Shown here: in pieces, positions 1 through 6,440 of the stretch | How positions within the stretch are numbered: the first letter of the stretch is position 1 | Layout of the letters: every line of letters begins with the position of its first letter | Assembly: GCA_036386395.1 (NCBI GenBank) | Contig: DASVVU010000018.1 | Location: 1-8,320 of the forward strand | DNA length: 8,320 nucleotides | Source: JAJKJG01 sp036386395 | Lineage (GTDB): Bacteria > Pseudomonadota > Alphaproteobacteria > Rhizobiales > Beijerinckiaceae | Reading direction: 5' to 3' | Notes under the pieces: model-generated | What the model saw: the letters and a program-made list of their open reading frames with translations, nothing else | Database searches by the model: none | What the model was told of the DNA's origin: nothing | Translations under genes and position numbers: made by a program

Positions 1-1167
1 TTCCTGGTCCTCGAGACGACCATGATCGGCGTCTTCGCGGCCCTCGACCTCGTGCTGTTCTACCTGTTCTTCGAGGCGGGCCTGATCCCGATGTTCCTGA
101 TCATCGGGGTCTGGGGCGGCAAGCGCCGCATCTACGCGAGCTTCAAGTTCTTCCTCTACACGCTCCTCGGCTCCGTCCTGATGCTGCTCGCCATCATGGC
201 GATGTTCTGGAATGCCGGCACGACCGACATCCCGACCCTCCTCCAGCACCGCTTCCCGGCAAGCCTCCAGACCTGGCTGTGGCTCGCCTTCTTCGCCTCC
301 TTCGCGGTGAAGATGCCGATGTGGCCGGTCCACACCTGGCTGCCCGACGCGCACGTCGAGGCGCCGACCGCGGGCTCGATCATCCTCGCCGCGATCCTCT
401 TGAAGATGGGCGGCTACGGCTTCATCCGCTTCTCCCTGCCGATGTTCCCGGACGCGTCCGCCACCTTCGCCCCCCTCGTCTACGCCCTCTCGATCGTCGC
501 CATCGTCTACACCTCCCTCGTGGCCCTCATGCAGGAGGACATGAAGAAGCTCATCGCCTACTCGTCGGTGGCGCACATGGGCTTCGTCACCATGGGCCTC
601 TTCACCATGACGCCGCAGGGCGTGCAGGGGGCGATGTTCCAGATGATCTCGCACGGGCTCGTCTCGGGCGCGCTCTTCGCCTGCGTCGGCGTGATCTACG
701 ACCGCATGCACACCCGCGAGATCGCGGCCTACGGCGGCCTCGTGAACCGCATGCCGCTCTATGCCGTCGCCCTGATGGTGTTCACCCTGGCGAACGTCGG
801 CCTCCCCGGCACCTCGGGCTTCGTCGGCGAGTTCCTGTCCCTCCAGGGCGCGTTCCGGGCGAACCCGTGGGTCGCGTTCTTCGCGACCTTGGGCGTGATC
901 CTCTCGGCCCCCTACATGCTGTGGCTCTACAGCCGCGTCATCTACGGCCCTCTGGAGAAGCCCGCCCTCAAGGGCATCCTCGACCTCGACCGGCGCGAGG
1001 TCCTGATCCTCGCCCCCCTCGTGATCCTCGTGATCTGGTACGGCGTCTTCCCCGGCTCCGTGCTCGACAGCTTCGCGGCCTCGACCGAGAACCTCGTGCG
1101 CAACTTTGAGGCCGCCCTCTCGGCGACGAAGACCGCCGCCCTCGGGCTCGGGAGCGTCCTGCCATGA
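1..1167 (+). CDS. nuoM: NADH-quinone oxidoreductase subunit M, 5' end outside window
   Basis: NuoM is one of the antiporter-like proton-pumping subunits in the membrane arm of respiratory complex I. The frame is open from base 1, so the visible 388 codons are the C-terminal part of a protein usually near 500 residues; the ATG at base 22 is internal. Residues below are numbered from base 1. The conserved glutamate of the fifth helix is E25 in FFEAGLIP. The channel lysines are K104 in AVKMPMWP and K135 in ILLKMGGYG. The glutamate of helix 12 is E277 in GFVGEF. MKKLIAYSSVAHMGF and the MISHGL segment are also typical of the family. These charged residues correspond to those studied in E. coli NuoM (E144, K234, K265, E407; family knowledge). 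The stop overlaps the nuoN start as ATGA, which suggests translational coupling inside the nuo operon. Nothing looks damaged. Confidence 0.97.
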   Translation, partial: FLVLETTMIGVFAALDLVLFYLFFEAGLIPMFLIIGVWGGKRRIYASFKFFLYTLLGSVLMLLAIMAMFWNAGTTDIPTLLQHRFPASLQTWLWLAFFASFAVKMPMWPVHTWLPDAHVEAPTAGSIILAAILLKMGGYGFIRFSLPMFPDASATFAPLVYALSIVAIVYTSLVALMQEDMKKLIAYSSVAHMGFVTMGLFTMTPQGVQGAMFQMISHGLVSGALFACVGVIYDRMHTREIAAYGGLVNRMPLYAVALMVFTLANVGLPGTSGFVGEFLSLQGAFRANPWVAFFATLGVILSAPYMLWLYSRVIYGPLEKPALKGILDLDRREVLILAPLVILVIWYGVFPGSVLDSFAASTENLVRNFEAALSATKTAALGLGSVLP

Positions 1168-2606
1168 ACCCGGCGCTCCTCGCCGCTCCCGCCTTCGGCC
1201 CGGCCCTGCCCGAGATTCTCTTGGCCGCCGGCGCCCTCGTCCTGGTGCTCGTCGGCGCCTACCGGGGCGAGCGCTCGACCCGCACCGTGAACCTCCTCGC
1301 GCTCATCCTTCTCGGCATCGCCTTCGTCGCCGTGCTGATGCTGCCCGCCGGCCGCGTCACGACCTTCAACGGCTCCTTCGTGGTCGACGGCTTCGCCAAA
1401 TTCATGAAGGCGCTGACCCTCCTCGGCTCCGCCGCCGCCATCGTCCTCTCCGCGGACTACTTCCGCCGCGAGGGCATCGACCGCTTCGAGTTCGGCATCC
1501 TGATCGTTCTCTCGACGATCGGCATGATGCTGATGATCTCGGCGAACGACCTCATCGCCCTCTATCTCGGCCTCGAGCTCCAGAGTCTCGCGGCCTACGT
1601 CATCGCCTCCTTCCACCGCGACAACCTGCGCTCGACGGAGGCCGGGCTGAAGTACTTCGTCCTCGGCGCGCTCTCGTCCGGCATGCTCCTCTACGGCGCC
1701 TCCCTCATCTACGGCTTCACCGGCACGGTCTCGTTCGAGGGCATCTCGGCGGCGCTGCACGGCACGCCCGGCCTCGGCGTCGTCCTCGGCATCGTGTTCC
1801 TGGCCGCCGGCATCGCCTTCAAGCTCTCGGCTGCGCCCTTCCACATGTGGACGCCCGACGTCTACGAGGGCGCGCCGACGCCGGTGACGGCCTTCTTCGG
1901 ATCGGCCCCGAAGGTCGCCGCCATGGCGCTCGCCGTGCGCGTCTTCGTCGGCGCCTTCCCCGGCATCCTCGGACAGTGGCAGCAGATCGTCGTCTTCATC
2001 GCCATCGTCTCGATGACGCTCGGCTCCTTCGCGGCGATCGGCCAGCGCAACTTCAAGCGGCTGATGGCCTACTCGGCCATCGGCAACGTCGGCTACGCCC
2101 TCATCGGCCTCGCCACCGGCACCCCGGAGGGGGTGCAGGGCGTCATCGTCTACATGGCGATCTACCTCGCCATGACCCTCGGCGCCTTCGCCTGCATCCT
2201 CGCCATGCGCCGGGGCCAGGACATGGTCGAGGACATCGACGCGCTCTCGGGCGCGGCGCGGACGCACCCGGTCCTCGCCTTCTGCCTCGCCATGATGATG
2301 TTCTCGCTCGCCGGCATCCCGCCGCTTGCCGGCTTCTTCGCCAAGTTCTACGTCTTCACGGCGGCGATCCGGGCCGGACTCGTGACCCTCGCCGTCATCG
2401 GCGTCGTGACGAGCGTGATCGGCGCCTACTATTACCTGCGCGTCGTCAAGGTCATGTACTTCGACGAGCCCCGCGCCGCCTTCGAGCCCATGGCGCCCGG
2501 CGTCAAGCTCGTGCTGGCGCTGACGAGCGCCGTCGTGCTCCTGTTCTGGCTCGTGCCCGCCCCCCTCGTCGCGGCGGCCAACGCCGCGGCCCGGTCCCTG
2601 TTCTGA
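1164..2606 (+). CDS. nuoN: NADH-quinone oxidoreductase subunit N
   Basis: NuoN is the antiporter-like subunit of the complex I membrane arm closest to the hydrophilic arm; it moves protons across the inner membrane as NADH reduces quinone. The 480 residues match the usual family length and are almost entirely hydrophobic helices. Key residues visible: E138 in LGLELQSLAAY, K220 in AFKLSAAPFHMWTPD, K250 in GSAPK, and K395 in GFFAKFYVF, where NuoN carries lysine in place of the glutamate of NuoL/NuoM-type subunits (family knowledge). FKRLMAYSAIGNVGY at about 297-311 is another hallmark. The ATG overlaps the nuoM stop by 4 bases, which fixes the start. birA begins 4 bases after the stop. As is normal for complex I loci, nuoN is the last nuo gene. 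No defects seen. Confidence 0.98.
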   Translation: MNPALLAAPAFGPALPEILLAAGALVLVLVGAYRGERSTRTVNLLALILLGIAFVAVLMLPAGRVTTFNGSFVVDGFAKFMKALTLLGSAAAIVLSADYFRREGIDRFEFGILIVLSTIGMMLMISANDLIALYLGLELQSLAAYVIASFHRDNLRSTEAGLKYFVLGALSSGMLLYGASLIYGFTGTVSFEGISAALHGTPGLGVVLGIVFLAAGIAFKLSAAPFHMWTPDVYEGAPTPVTAFFGSAPKVAAMALAVRVFVGAFPGILGQWQQIVVFIAIVSMTLGSFAAIGQRNFKRLMAYSAIGNVGYALIGLATGTPEGVQGVIVYMAIYLAMTLGAFACILAMRRGQDMVEDIDALSGAARTHPVLAFCLAMMMFSLAGIPPLAGFFAKFYVFTAAIRAGLVTLAVIGVVTSVIGAYYYLRVVKVMYFDEPRAAFEPMAPGVKLVLALTSAVVLLFWLVPAPLVAAANAAARSLF

Positions 2607-2610
2607 CCGG

Positions 2611-3411
2611 ATGGCCTTTGCCCTCTCGCCCTCCGCCGTCGAGGCGGGATACCGCCTTCGGGACTACGACAGCCTCGGCTCGACCAACGCCGAGGCCATG
2701 ACGCTGGGCAGGGCAGGGGAGGCGGGCCGCCTCTGGGTCGTCACCGAGCGCCAGACGGCGGGACGCGGCCGGCGCGGCAGCGCCTGGTCCTCGCCGCCCG
2801 GCAACCTCGCCGCGAGCCTGCTCCTGACCGGCGCCTGGGAACCGCAGCGAGCCGCAACCCTCGGCTTCGCCGCCGGCCTCGCCCTCCACGACGCCCTCGC
2901 GGCGATCTGCCCCGGCACGGCCTTTGCCCTGAAGTGGCCGAACGATCTTTTGGCCAACGGCGCGAAGCTCGCCGGCATCCTCCTGGAGACCGAGACTCTT
3001 TCGCAGGATCACAGGATGACGGCGTCACGGCATCACAGGCTCATCGTCGCGGGCATCGGCGTCAACGTCGCCTCCTCCCCAGAGGGACTCCCGTACCCTA
3101 CGACGTCGCTTGCGGCGCTCGGCCACCCCGTCACCGCCCCAGAGGTCTTCGAAGCCTTGTCCGAATCCTGGATCGCCTGCGAGAGCCTGTGGAACGAGGG
3201 CCGCGGCATGGCGGCGCTCCGCCCCCGCTGGCTCGCCGCCGCCGCGGGCGTCGGCGAAGAGATCGCCGTTCGCCTCGGCTCCTCGACCCTCGTCGGCACC
3301 TTCGAGACCATCGACGAGGCGGGCCAACTCGTTCTGCGCCTCCCCGGCGGTGCCGTCCGCGCCATTGCGGCCGGCGAAGTCCACTTCAATCCCGTGCGGG
3401 AGATCGCGTGA
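2611..3411 (+). CDS. birA: Biotin--[acetyl-CoA-carboxylase] ligase, without N-terminal DNA-binding domain
   Basis: This biotin protein ligase makes biotinyl-5'-AMP and transfers biotin to the lysine of carboxylase carrier proteins (acetyl-CoA, propionyl-CoA and pyruvate carboxylases) in the cytoplasm. It is 266 residues long. The biotin/ATP loop GRGRRG is at 51-56, KWPND at 108-112, KLAGILLE at about 119-126 and GIGVNV at 148-153; a small SH3-like C-terminal domain covers about 216-262. There is no N-terminal winged helix, so it should be a monofunctional ligase rather than a repressor (inference from family knowledge). It starts 4 bases after nuoN, without a strong Shine-Dalgarno sequence, so it probably depends on nuo transcription. 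The nuoN-birA pairing is common in Alphaproteobacteria. Oddity: a polar stretch at about 131-142 (SQDHRMTASRHH) lies where the family usually has a short linker, and its DNA carries a repeated ATCACAGG 24 bases apart. Confidence 0.95.
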   Translation: MAFALSPSAVEAGYRLRDYDSLGSTNAEAMTLGRAGEAGRLWVVTERQTAGRGRRGSAWSSPPGNLAASLLLTGAWEPQRAATLGFAAGLALHDALAAICPGTAFALKWPNDLLANGAKLAGILLETETLSQDHRMTASRHHRLIVAGIGVNVASSPEGLPYPTTSLAALGHPVTAPEVFEALSESWIACESLWNEGRGMAALRPRWLAAAAGVGEEIAVRLGSSTLVGTFETIDEAGQLVLRLPGGAVRAIAAGEVHFNPVREIA

Positions 3412-3453
3412 CGACGATGCTACTCCCTCGTCTTGCTGGGCCCAGCTCCTATC

Positions 3454-3571
3454 CCCTCATGCTGAGGTGCGAGGCCACAGGCCGAGCCTCGAAGCACGCA
3501 CCGGCAGTGGGGCGCTGCATCGGCAGGGTGCGTCCTTCGAGGCTCGCTCCGCTCGCACCTCAGGATGAGGG
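3454..3571. repeat. Imperfect palindromic intergenic repeat between birA and RNase J
   Basis: The two halves are near reverse complements. CTGAGGTGCGAG (3462-3473) pairs with 3552-3563, GAGCCTCGAAG (3484-3494) pairs with 3535-3545, and ACGCACC (3496-3502) pairs with 3527-3533; the outer ends CCCTCAT and ATGAGGG also match. The left arm has 4 extra bases in its spacer (GCCACAGGCC against GCTCCG read on the same strand). The centre (about 3503-3526) is unpaired. This resembles the CTCAT-CTGAGG palindromes that I recall as dispersed intergenic elements in Methylobacterium- and Bradyrhizobium-type genomes; that is recollection, not a search. Transcribed, it would form a long hairpin between birA and RNase J. 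No T-tract follows, so it is not a classical terminator. A separate 12-base perfect palindrome, GCTGGGCCCAGC, lies just upstream at 3435-3446. Confidence 0.85.
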
Positions 3572-3625
3572 TGGGGGAGGGTGGCCCCGGCATTCCATGT
3601 CGATGCTCCTCCGAAAGTCCGCCTG

Positions 3626-5296
3626 ATGCCCCGTCCCGACGAGCTCGTCTTCGTTCCCCTCGGCGGCCTGGGCGAGATCGGCATGAACGCCGCGCTGTAC
3701 GGCTTCGGGCCGCCGCAGGCGCGCAAGTGGATCCTCGTCGACCTCGGGCTCGGCTTCGCCGGCGAGGAGGGGATGCCGGGCGTCGATCTGATGTTCCCGG
3801 ACCTCTCCTTCATCGAGGGCGAGCGCGACAACCTCTTGGGCATCTTCATCACCCACGCCCACGAGGACCATATCGGCGCCGTGGCCGAGCTGTGGCCGCG
3901 CCTGCGCGTGCCGGTCTACGCCACGCGCTTCGCCGTCGGCCTCCTCGAGACCCGCCGCCTCGGCGAGCCCGGCGCCCCGAAGGTCGAGCTGCGCGAGGCG
4001 GAGCCCGGCCGGCGCATCGCGCTCGGGCCCTTCGAGGTCGAGTACGTGCCGGTCGCGCACTCGATCCCGGAGTCGAACGGGCTTGCCATCCGCACGCCGC
4101 TGGGCCTCGTCGTGCATACCGGCGACTGGAAGCTCGACGACACCCCCTTCGTCGGCCACACCACGTCCGAGGCGGTGTTCCGGGCGCTCGGCGACGAGGG
4201 GATTCTGGCGCTCGTCTGCGACAGCACCAACGTCGTGCGCGAGGGCCGGAGCCCGAGCGAGAGCGACGTCGCGCGGCGCCTCGCCGAGATCATCGCGGCC
4301 TCGCCGCACCGGGTCGCGGTCACGACCTTCGCCTCGAACGTCGCCCGCATCCGGGCGGTGGCGGAAGCCGCGCGTGCGTGCGGCCGCGAGTGCATCGCCG
4401 TCGGGCGCGCCATGGACCGGGTGATCGAGGTCGCCCGCGAGTGCGGCTACCTCGACGGCCTGCCGGACTTCCGCCCGCCCGACGCCTACGGCTACCTGCC
4501 GCGCGACAAGGTCGTGTGCCTGCTCACGGGCTCGCAAGGGGAGCCCCGCGCCGCGCTCGCCCGCGTCGCCGACGACGAGCACCCCGAGGTCACGCTCACC
4601 AAGGGCGACCGGGTGATCTTCTCGTCCCGCGCCATCCCGGGCAACGAGAAGGCGATCGGGCGCATCCAGAACGCCCTCGTGCGCCAGGGCATCGAGATCA
4701 TCACGGACCGGCACGACCTCGTCCACGTCTCCGGCCACCCGCGCCGGGACGAGCTCGCCGCCATGTACCGCTGGACCCGGCCGCGCATCGCCGTGCCGGC
4801 CCACGGCGAGGACGTGCACTTGGCCGAGCACGCCGCCTTCGCCCGCGCCCAGGGCGTGCCCGAGGTGGTGCGGGCCCGCAACGGCACCGTCGTGCGGCTC
4901 GCGCCGGGCCGGGCCGAGATCGTCGACGACGTGCCGGCGGGCCGCATCTACCGCGACGGCGACATCGTCATCGAAGCGGGGGAGCGGGCGCTGCCCGAGC
5001 GGCGCAAGCTGTCGTTTGCCGGCATCGTCTCGGTCGCCATCGCCCTCGACAAGCGCGGCGAGGTCGCGGGCGACCCCGTCGTCGACATCATGGGCCTGCC
5101 GGACAAGGACCGCCGCGGCGAATCGATCCCCGACCTCATCGCCGACACCGTCGCCCAGACCCTCGACAATCTGCCGAAGGCCCGCCGCCGCGATCCGGAG
5201 GCGGTGGAGGATTCGGTCGCGCGGGCCGTGCGCTCGGCCGTCAACGGGGTGTGGGGCAAGAAGCCCGCCTGCCATGTGCTCGTGGTCGAGGTGTGA
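3626..5296 (+). CDS. rnj: Ribonuclease J (metallo-beta-lactamase / beta-CASP family)
   Basis: RNase J is a zinc-dependent nuclease with 5'-to-3' exonuclease and endonuclease activity; in Alphaproteobacteria it matures rRNA 5' ends and degrades mRNA in the cytoplasm (family knowledge). From the chosen ATG it has 556 residues, the usual length. Metal-site motifs are HAHEDH at 77-82, H145 in VPVAHS, D167 in HTGDW and H393 in PAHGE. The beta-CASP part includes CDSTN (198-202), SSRAIPGNE (about 333-341) and HVSGH (367-371). The C-terminal domain runs from about 440 to 556. I chose the ATG at 3626 because MPRPDELVFVPLGGLGEIGMN starts where family members start and a weak GAAAG lies 8 bases upstream. 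A GTG at 3581 is in frame, but it would add 15 unconserved residues and abuts the upstream repeat. Spacers of 214 and 261 bases isolate it from its neighbours, so it may have its own promoter; none is clear. Confidence 0.96.
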   Translation: MPRPDELVFVPLGGLGEIGMNAALYGFGPPQARKWILVDLGLGFAGEEGMPGVDLMFPDLSFIEGERDNLLGIFITHAHEDHIGAVAELWPRLRVPVYATRFAVGLLETRRLGEPGAPKVELREAEPGRRIALGPFEVEYVPVAHSIPESNGLAIRTPLGLVVHTGDWKLDDTPFVGHTTSEAVFRALGDEGILALVCDSTNVVREGRSPSESDVARRLAEIIAASPHRVAVTTFASNVARIRAVAEAARACGRECIAVGRAMDRVIEVARECGYLDGLPDFRPPDAYGYLPRDKVVCLLTGSQGEPRAALARVADDEHPEVTLTKGDRVIFSSRAIPGNEKAIGRIQNALVRQGIEIITDRHDLVHVSGHPRRDELAAMYRWTRPRIAVPAHGEDVHLAEHAAFARAQGVPEVVRARNGTVVRLAPGRAEIVDDVPAGRIYRDGDIVIEAGERALPERRKLSFAGIVSVAIALDKRGEVAGDPVVDIMGLPDKDRRGESIPDLIADTVAQTLDNLPKARRRDPEAVEDSVARAVRSAVNGVWGKKPACHVLVVEV

Positions 5297-5342
5297 GGGC
5301 GCGTGGCAGCCGGGCCCTGCCATGCAGGCGGCTTGTCGCCCC

Positions 5343-5561
5343 TTTTCACGGCCGCGGCGGCCGGCAGCGGGCGTCAAGCCCATGATCTCTTTGTGGAATC
5401 CGGCCCGGGAAAGCGGATCGGACGGGCGTGTGCCATTTTCGCGCCCACGGCGGCCTGAAATTCGTGCTAAGCCCATGACGGATAGGCCGAAATCGGCCGT
5501 GGCAGCCCGGCGGCGCATTTTCGGCGGCGAATCCGGGCCGGAAAGGGCTTTAAGTCCATGA
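5343..5561 (+). repeat. Three degenerate direct repeats ending at the mce start codon
   Basis: Three related blocks each open with TTTTC and close with AAGCCCATGA or AAGTCCATGA: 5343-5385 (43 bases), 5436-5478 (43 bases) and 5518-5561 (44 bases). Blocks 1 and 2 share CGGCGGCC at the same offset. The ATG triplets lie at 5382, 5475 and 5558, spaced 93 and 83 bases. Extra shared pieces are CGTGGCAGCC(G/C)GG at 5302-5314 and 5498-5510, and GAATCCGG(C/G)CC(G)GGAAAG after the first and inside the third block. A small hairpin, GGCCGAAATCGGCC (5485-5498), sits between blocks 2 and 3, and CCTGC-CAT-GCAGG (5316-5328) follows the RNase J stop. The third ATG is the mce start. The blocks may be remnants of a dispersed repeat; no transposase or target-site duplication is visible. 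Confidence 0.7.
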
Positions 5562-5962
5562 TCGGACGGCTGAATCACGTGGCGATCGCGGTGGCCGACC
5601 TGACGGCAGCCGTGCGTGTCTACCGTGACACGCTCGGAGCCTCCGTGTCCGCGCCGCAGCCCGAGCCGGAGCATGGGGTGACGGTGGTGTTCATCGCGCT
5701 GCCGAACACGAAAATCGAGCTTCTTCAGCCGCTTGGCGAGGACTCGCCGATCGCCGGGTTCCTCGAGCGCAACCCCGAGGGCGGCATCCACCACGTCTGC
5801 TACGAGGTCGACGACATTCTTGCGGCGCGCGACCGGCTCGTGAGCGAGGGGGCGCGGGTCTTGGGGGGAGGGGAGCCGAAAATCGGGGCGCACGGCAAGC
5901 CGGTGCTGTTCCTGCACCCGAAGGACTTCTGCGGGACGCTCGTCGAGCTGGAGCAGGCCTGA
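5558..5962 (+). CDS. mce: Methylmalonyl-CoA epimerase
   Basis: Mce interconverts the (2S) and (2R) forms of methylmalonyl-CoA, between propionyl-CoA carboxylase and the B12-dependent mutase that makes succinyl-CoA; in some Alphaproteobacteria it also serves the ethylmalonyl-CoA pathway. The 134 residues form one glyoxalase/VOC-fold protein of normal length. Typical blocks are LNHVAIAVADL at the start, KIELLQPLGEDSPIAGFL (52-69), GGIHHVCYEVDD (75-86) and PKIGAHGKPVLFLHPKDFCG with LVELEQ at the end. Likely metal ligands are H7, the E54/Q57 region, one of H78/H79, and E130; exact ligand assignment is inferred. The ATG follows GGAAAGGG by about 10 bases and matches the usual family start. The ATG lies inside the third copy of the upstream repeat. 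The next gene starts 6 bases after the stop, so the two are probably co-transcribed. Confidence 0.95.
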   Translation: MIGRLNHVAIAVADLTAAVRVYRDTLGASVSAPQPEPEHGVTVVFIALPNTKIELLQPLGEDSPIAGFLERNPEGGIHHVCYEVDDILAARDRLVSEGARVLGGGEPKIGAHGKPVLFLHPKDFCGTLVELEQA

Positions 5963-5968
5963 AGGGCC

Positions 5969-6295
5969 ATGGTCCGGCGCATCACGGCTTCACCCGTTGC
6001 GGCAGCGCTCGCCCTCATCTCCCTGTCGGCGCTCGCGATTTTCCTGGCTGTCAGGTTCTTCGGCCTGACCCTTGCCGGGGCCGTCTCGCTCTATTTCGTG
6101 ATCTGGTGGATTTCCCTTTTCGCCGTCCTGCCCTTCGGGGCGCAAAGCCAGGCGGAGGCCGGGGAGGTGGTGCGCGGCAGCGATCCGGGGGCGCCGGCGG
6201 CGCCGCGGCTCGTCGAGAAGGCCGTGTGGACGACCGTCGTGGCGGCGCCGATCCTCGTCGCGGTGGCGTGGCTTCTGCCGCTCGCTGGGCTGTGA
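5969..6295 (+). CDS. DUF1467-type small membrane protein
   Basis: Its function is unknown. The 108-residue product has three hydrophobic stretches, at about 10-31, 35-57 and 86-106. The core SLYFVIWWISLFAVLPFG, then QAEAGEVV and GAPAAPRLVEKAVWTT, matches my recollection of the DUF1467 family, which is common beside mce and proS in Alphaproteobacteria. Family members are usually shorter (about 80-100 residues, two membrane segments) and start near the second segment here, so the first 34 residues look like an N-terminal extension. No in-frame ATG or GTG occurs between the first codon and the core. AAGGG lies only 2 bases from the ATG, an unusually tight spacing for a ribosome binding site. It lies 6 bases after mce, probably in the same transcript. 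The two arginines at positions 3-4 suggest a cytoplasmic N-terminus. Confidence 0.85.
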   Translation: MVRRITASPVAAALALISLSALAIFLAVRFFGLTLAGAVSLYFVIWWISLFAVLPFGAQSQAEAGEVVRGSDPGAPAAPRLVEKAVWTTVVAAPILVAVAWLLPLAGL

Positions 6296-6297
6296 AT

Positions 6298-6321
6298 AAA
6301 AAAGCAAGGCCAAGGCCTTGC
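6298..6321 (-). terminator. Intrinsic terminator, minus-strand orientation
   Basis: A perfect 7-base-pair stem, GCAAGGC (6304-6310) and GCCTTGC (6315-6321), encloses the loop CAAG and is preceded on the + strand by six As (6298-6303). Read on the minus strand this is a GC-rich hairpin followed directly by six Us, the classic factor-independent form. On the + strand the hairpin is followed by TGGGG, so it would at best end or protect the mce/DUF1467 transcript weakly. No minus-strand protein gene lies to its right, so what it terminates is an open question. Confidence 0.65.
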
Positions 6322-6440
6322 TGGGGTGCGTTGCACCAGATTGTTAAGCCCCGGCTTGATCGGTGCCGGCCGCCGACGAGGCGCGGCGGACGAGGGCCTT
6401 TTGGTTTCCTCCCGAGACTCGGACCGCCTCTCGGCAAACC
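6298..6440 (-). ncRNA. Candidate minus-strand structured small RNA
   Basis: Upstream of the minus-strand terminator, on that strand, comes a run of hairpins. AAACC (6436-6440) pairs with GGTTT (6403-6407), enclosing the CCGAGA/TCTCGG stem (6412-6417 with 6429-6434). Then come CCGCCG/CGGCGG (6370-6375 with 6384-6389), CCGGC/GCCGG (6351-6355 with 6365-6369) and GGTGC/GCACC (6325-6329 with 6333-6337). On the minus strand, GTGACA (6484-6479) and TAAGCG (6461-6456) are 17 bases apart, a weak promoter-like pair that would start an RNA of roughly 150 bases. No convincing protein is encoded. I do not recognise an RNA family; 6S RNA was considered, but I could not match its long central-bubble fold. 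The call rests on structure plus terminator only, and GC-rich DNA forms chance hairpins easily. Confidence 0.28.

Noticed and set aside
942..2267. 441-codon minus-strand frame opposite nuoM/nuoN
   Set aside because: Highly charged, low-complexity product antisense to well-conserved membrane proteins; a composition artefact.
1106..2701. 531-codon + strand frame overlapping nuoN out of frame
   Set aside because: Arg/Pro/His-rich shadow of nuoN; the nuoN frame carries all the conserved residues.
3581..3625. GTG start for RNase J, 15 codons upstream of the chosen ATG
   Set aside because: The added residues do not resemble the family start, and the GTG directly abuts a G-rich stretch after the palindromic repeat, leaving no normal ribosome-binding spacing.
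5343..5561. CRISPR-like array before mce
   Set aside because: Only three degenerate copies, unequal spacing, repeat longer than its conserved parts, and no cas genes.
3560..5917. Very long open frame on the minus strand (785 codons) covering RNase J, the spacer and most of mce
   Set aside because: It is antisense to two genes with clear catalytic motifs, is rich in Arg/Asp/Gly/His/Ala, and has no recognisable domain; long antisense frames are common in GC-rich genomes.
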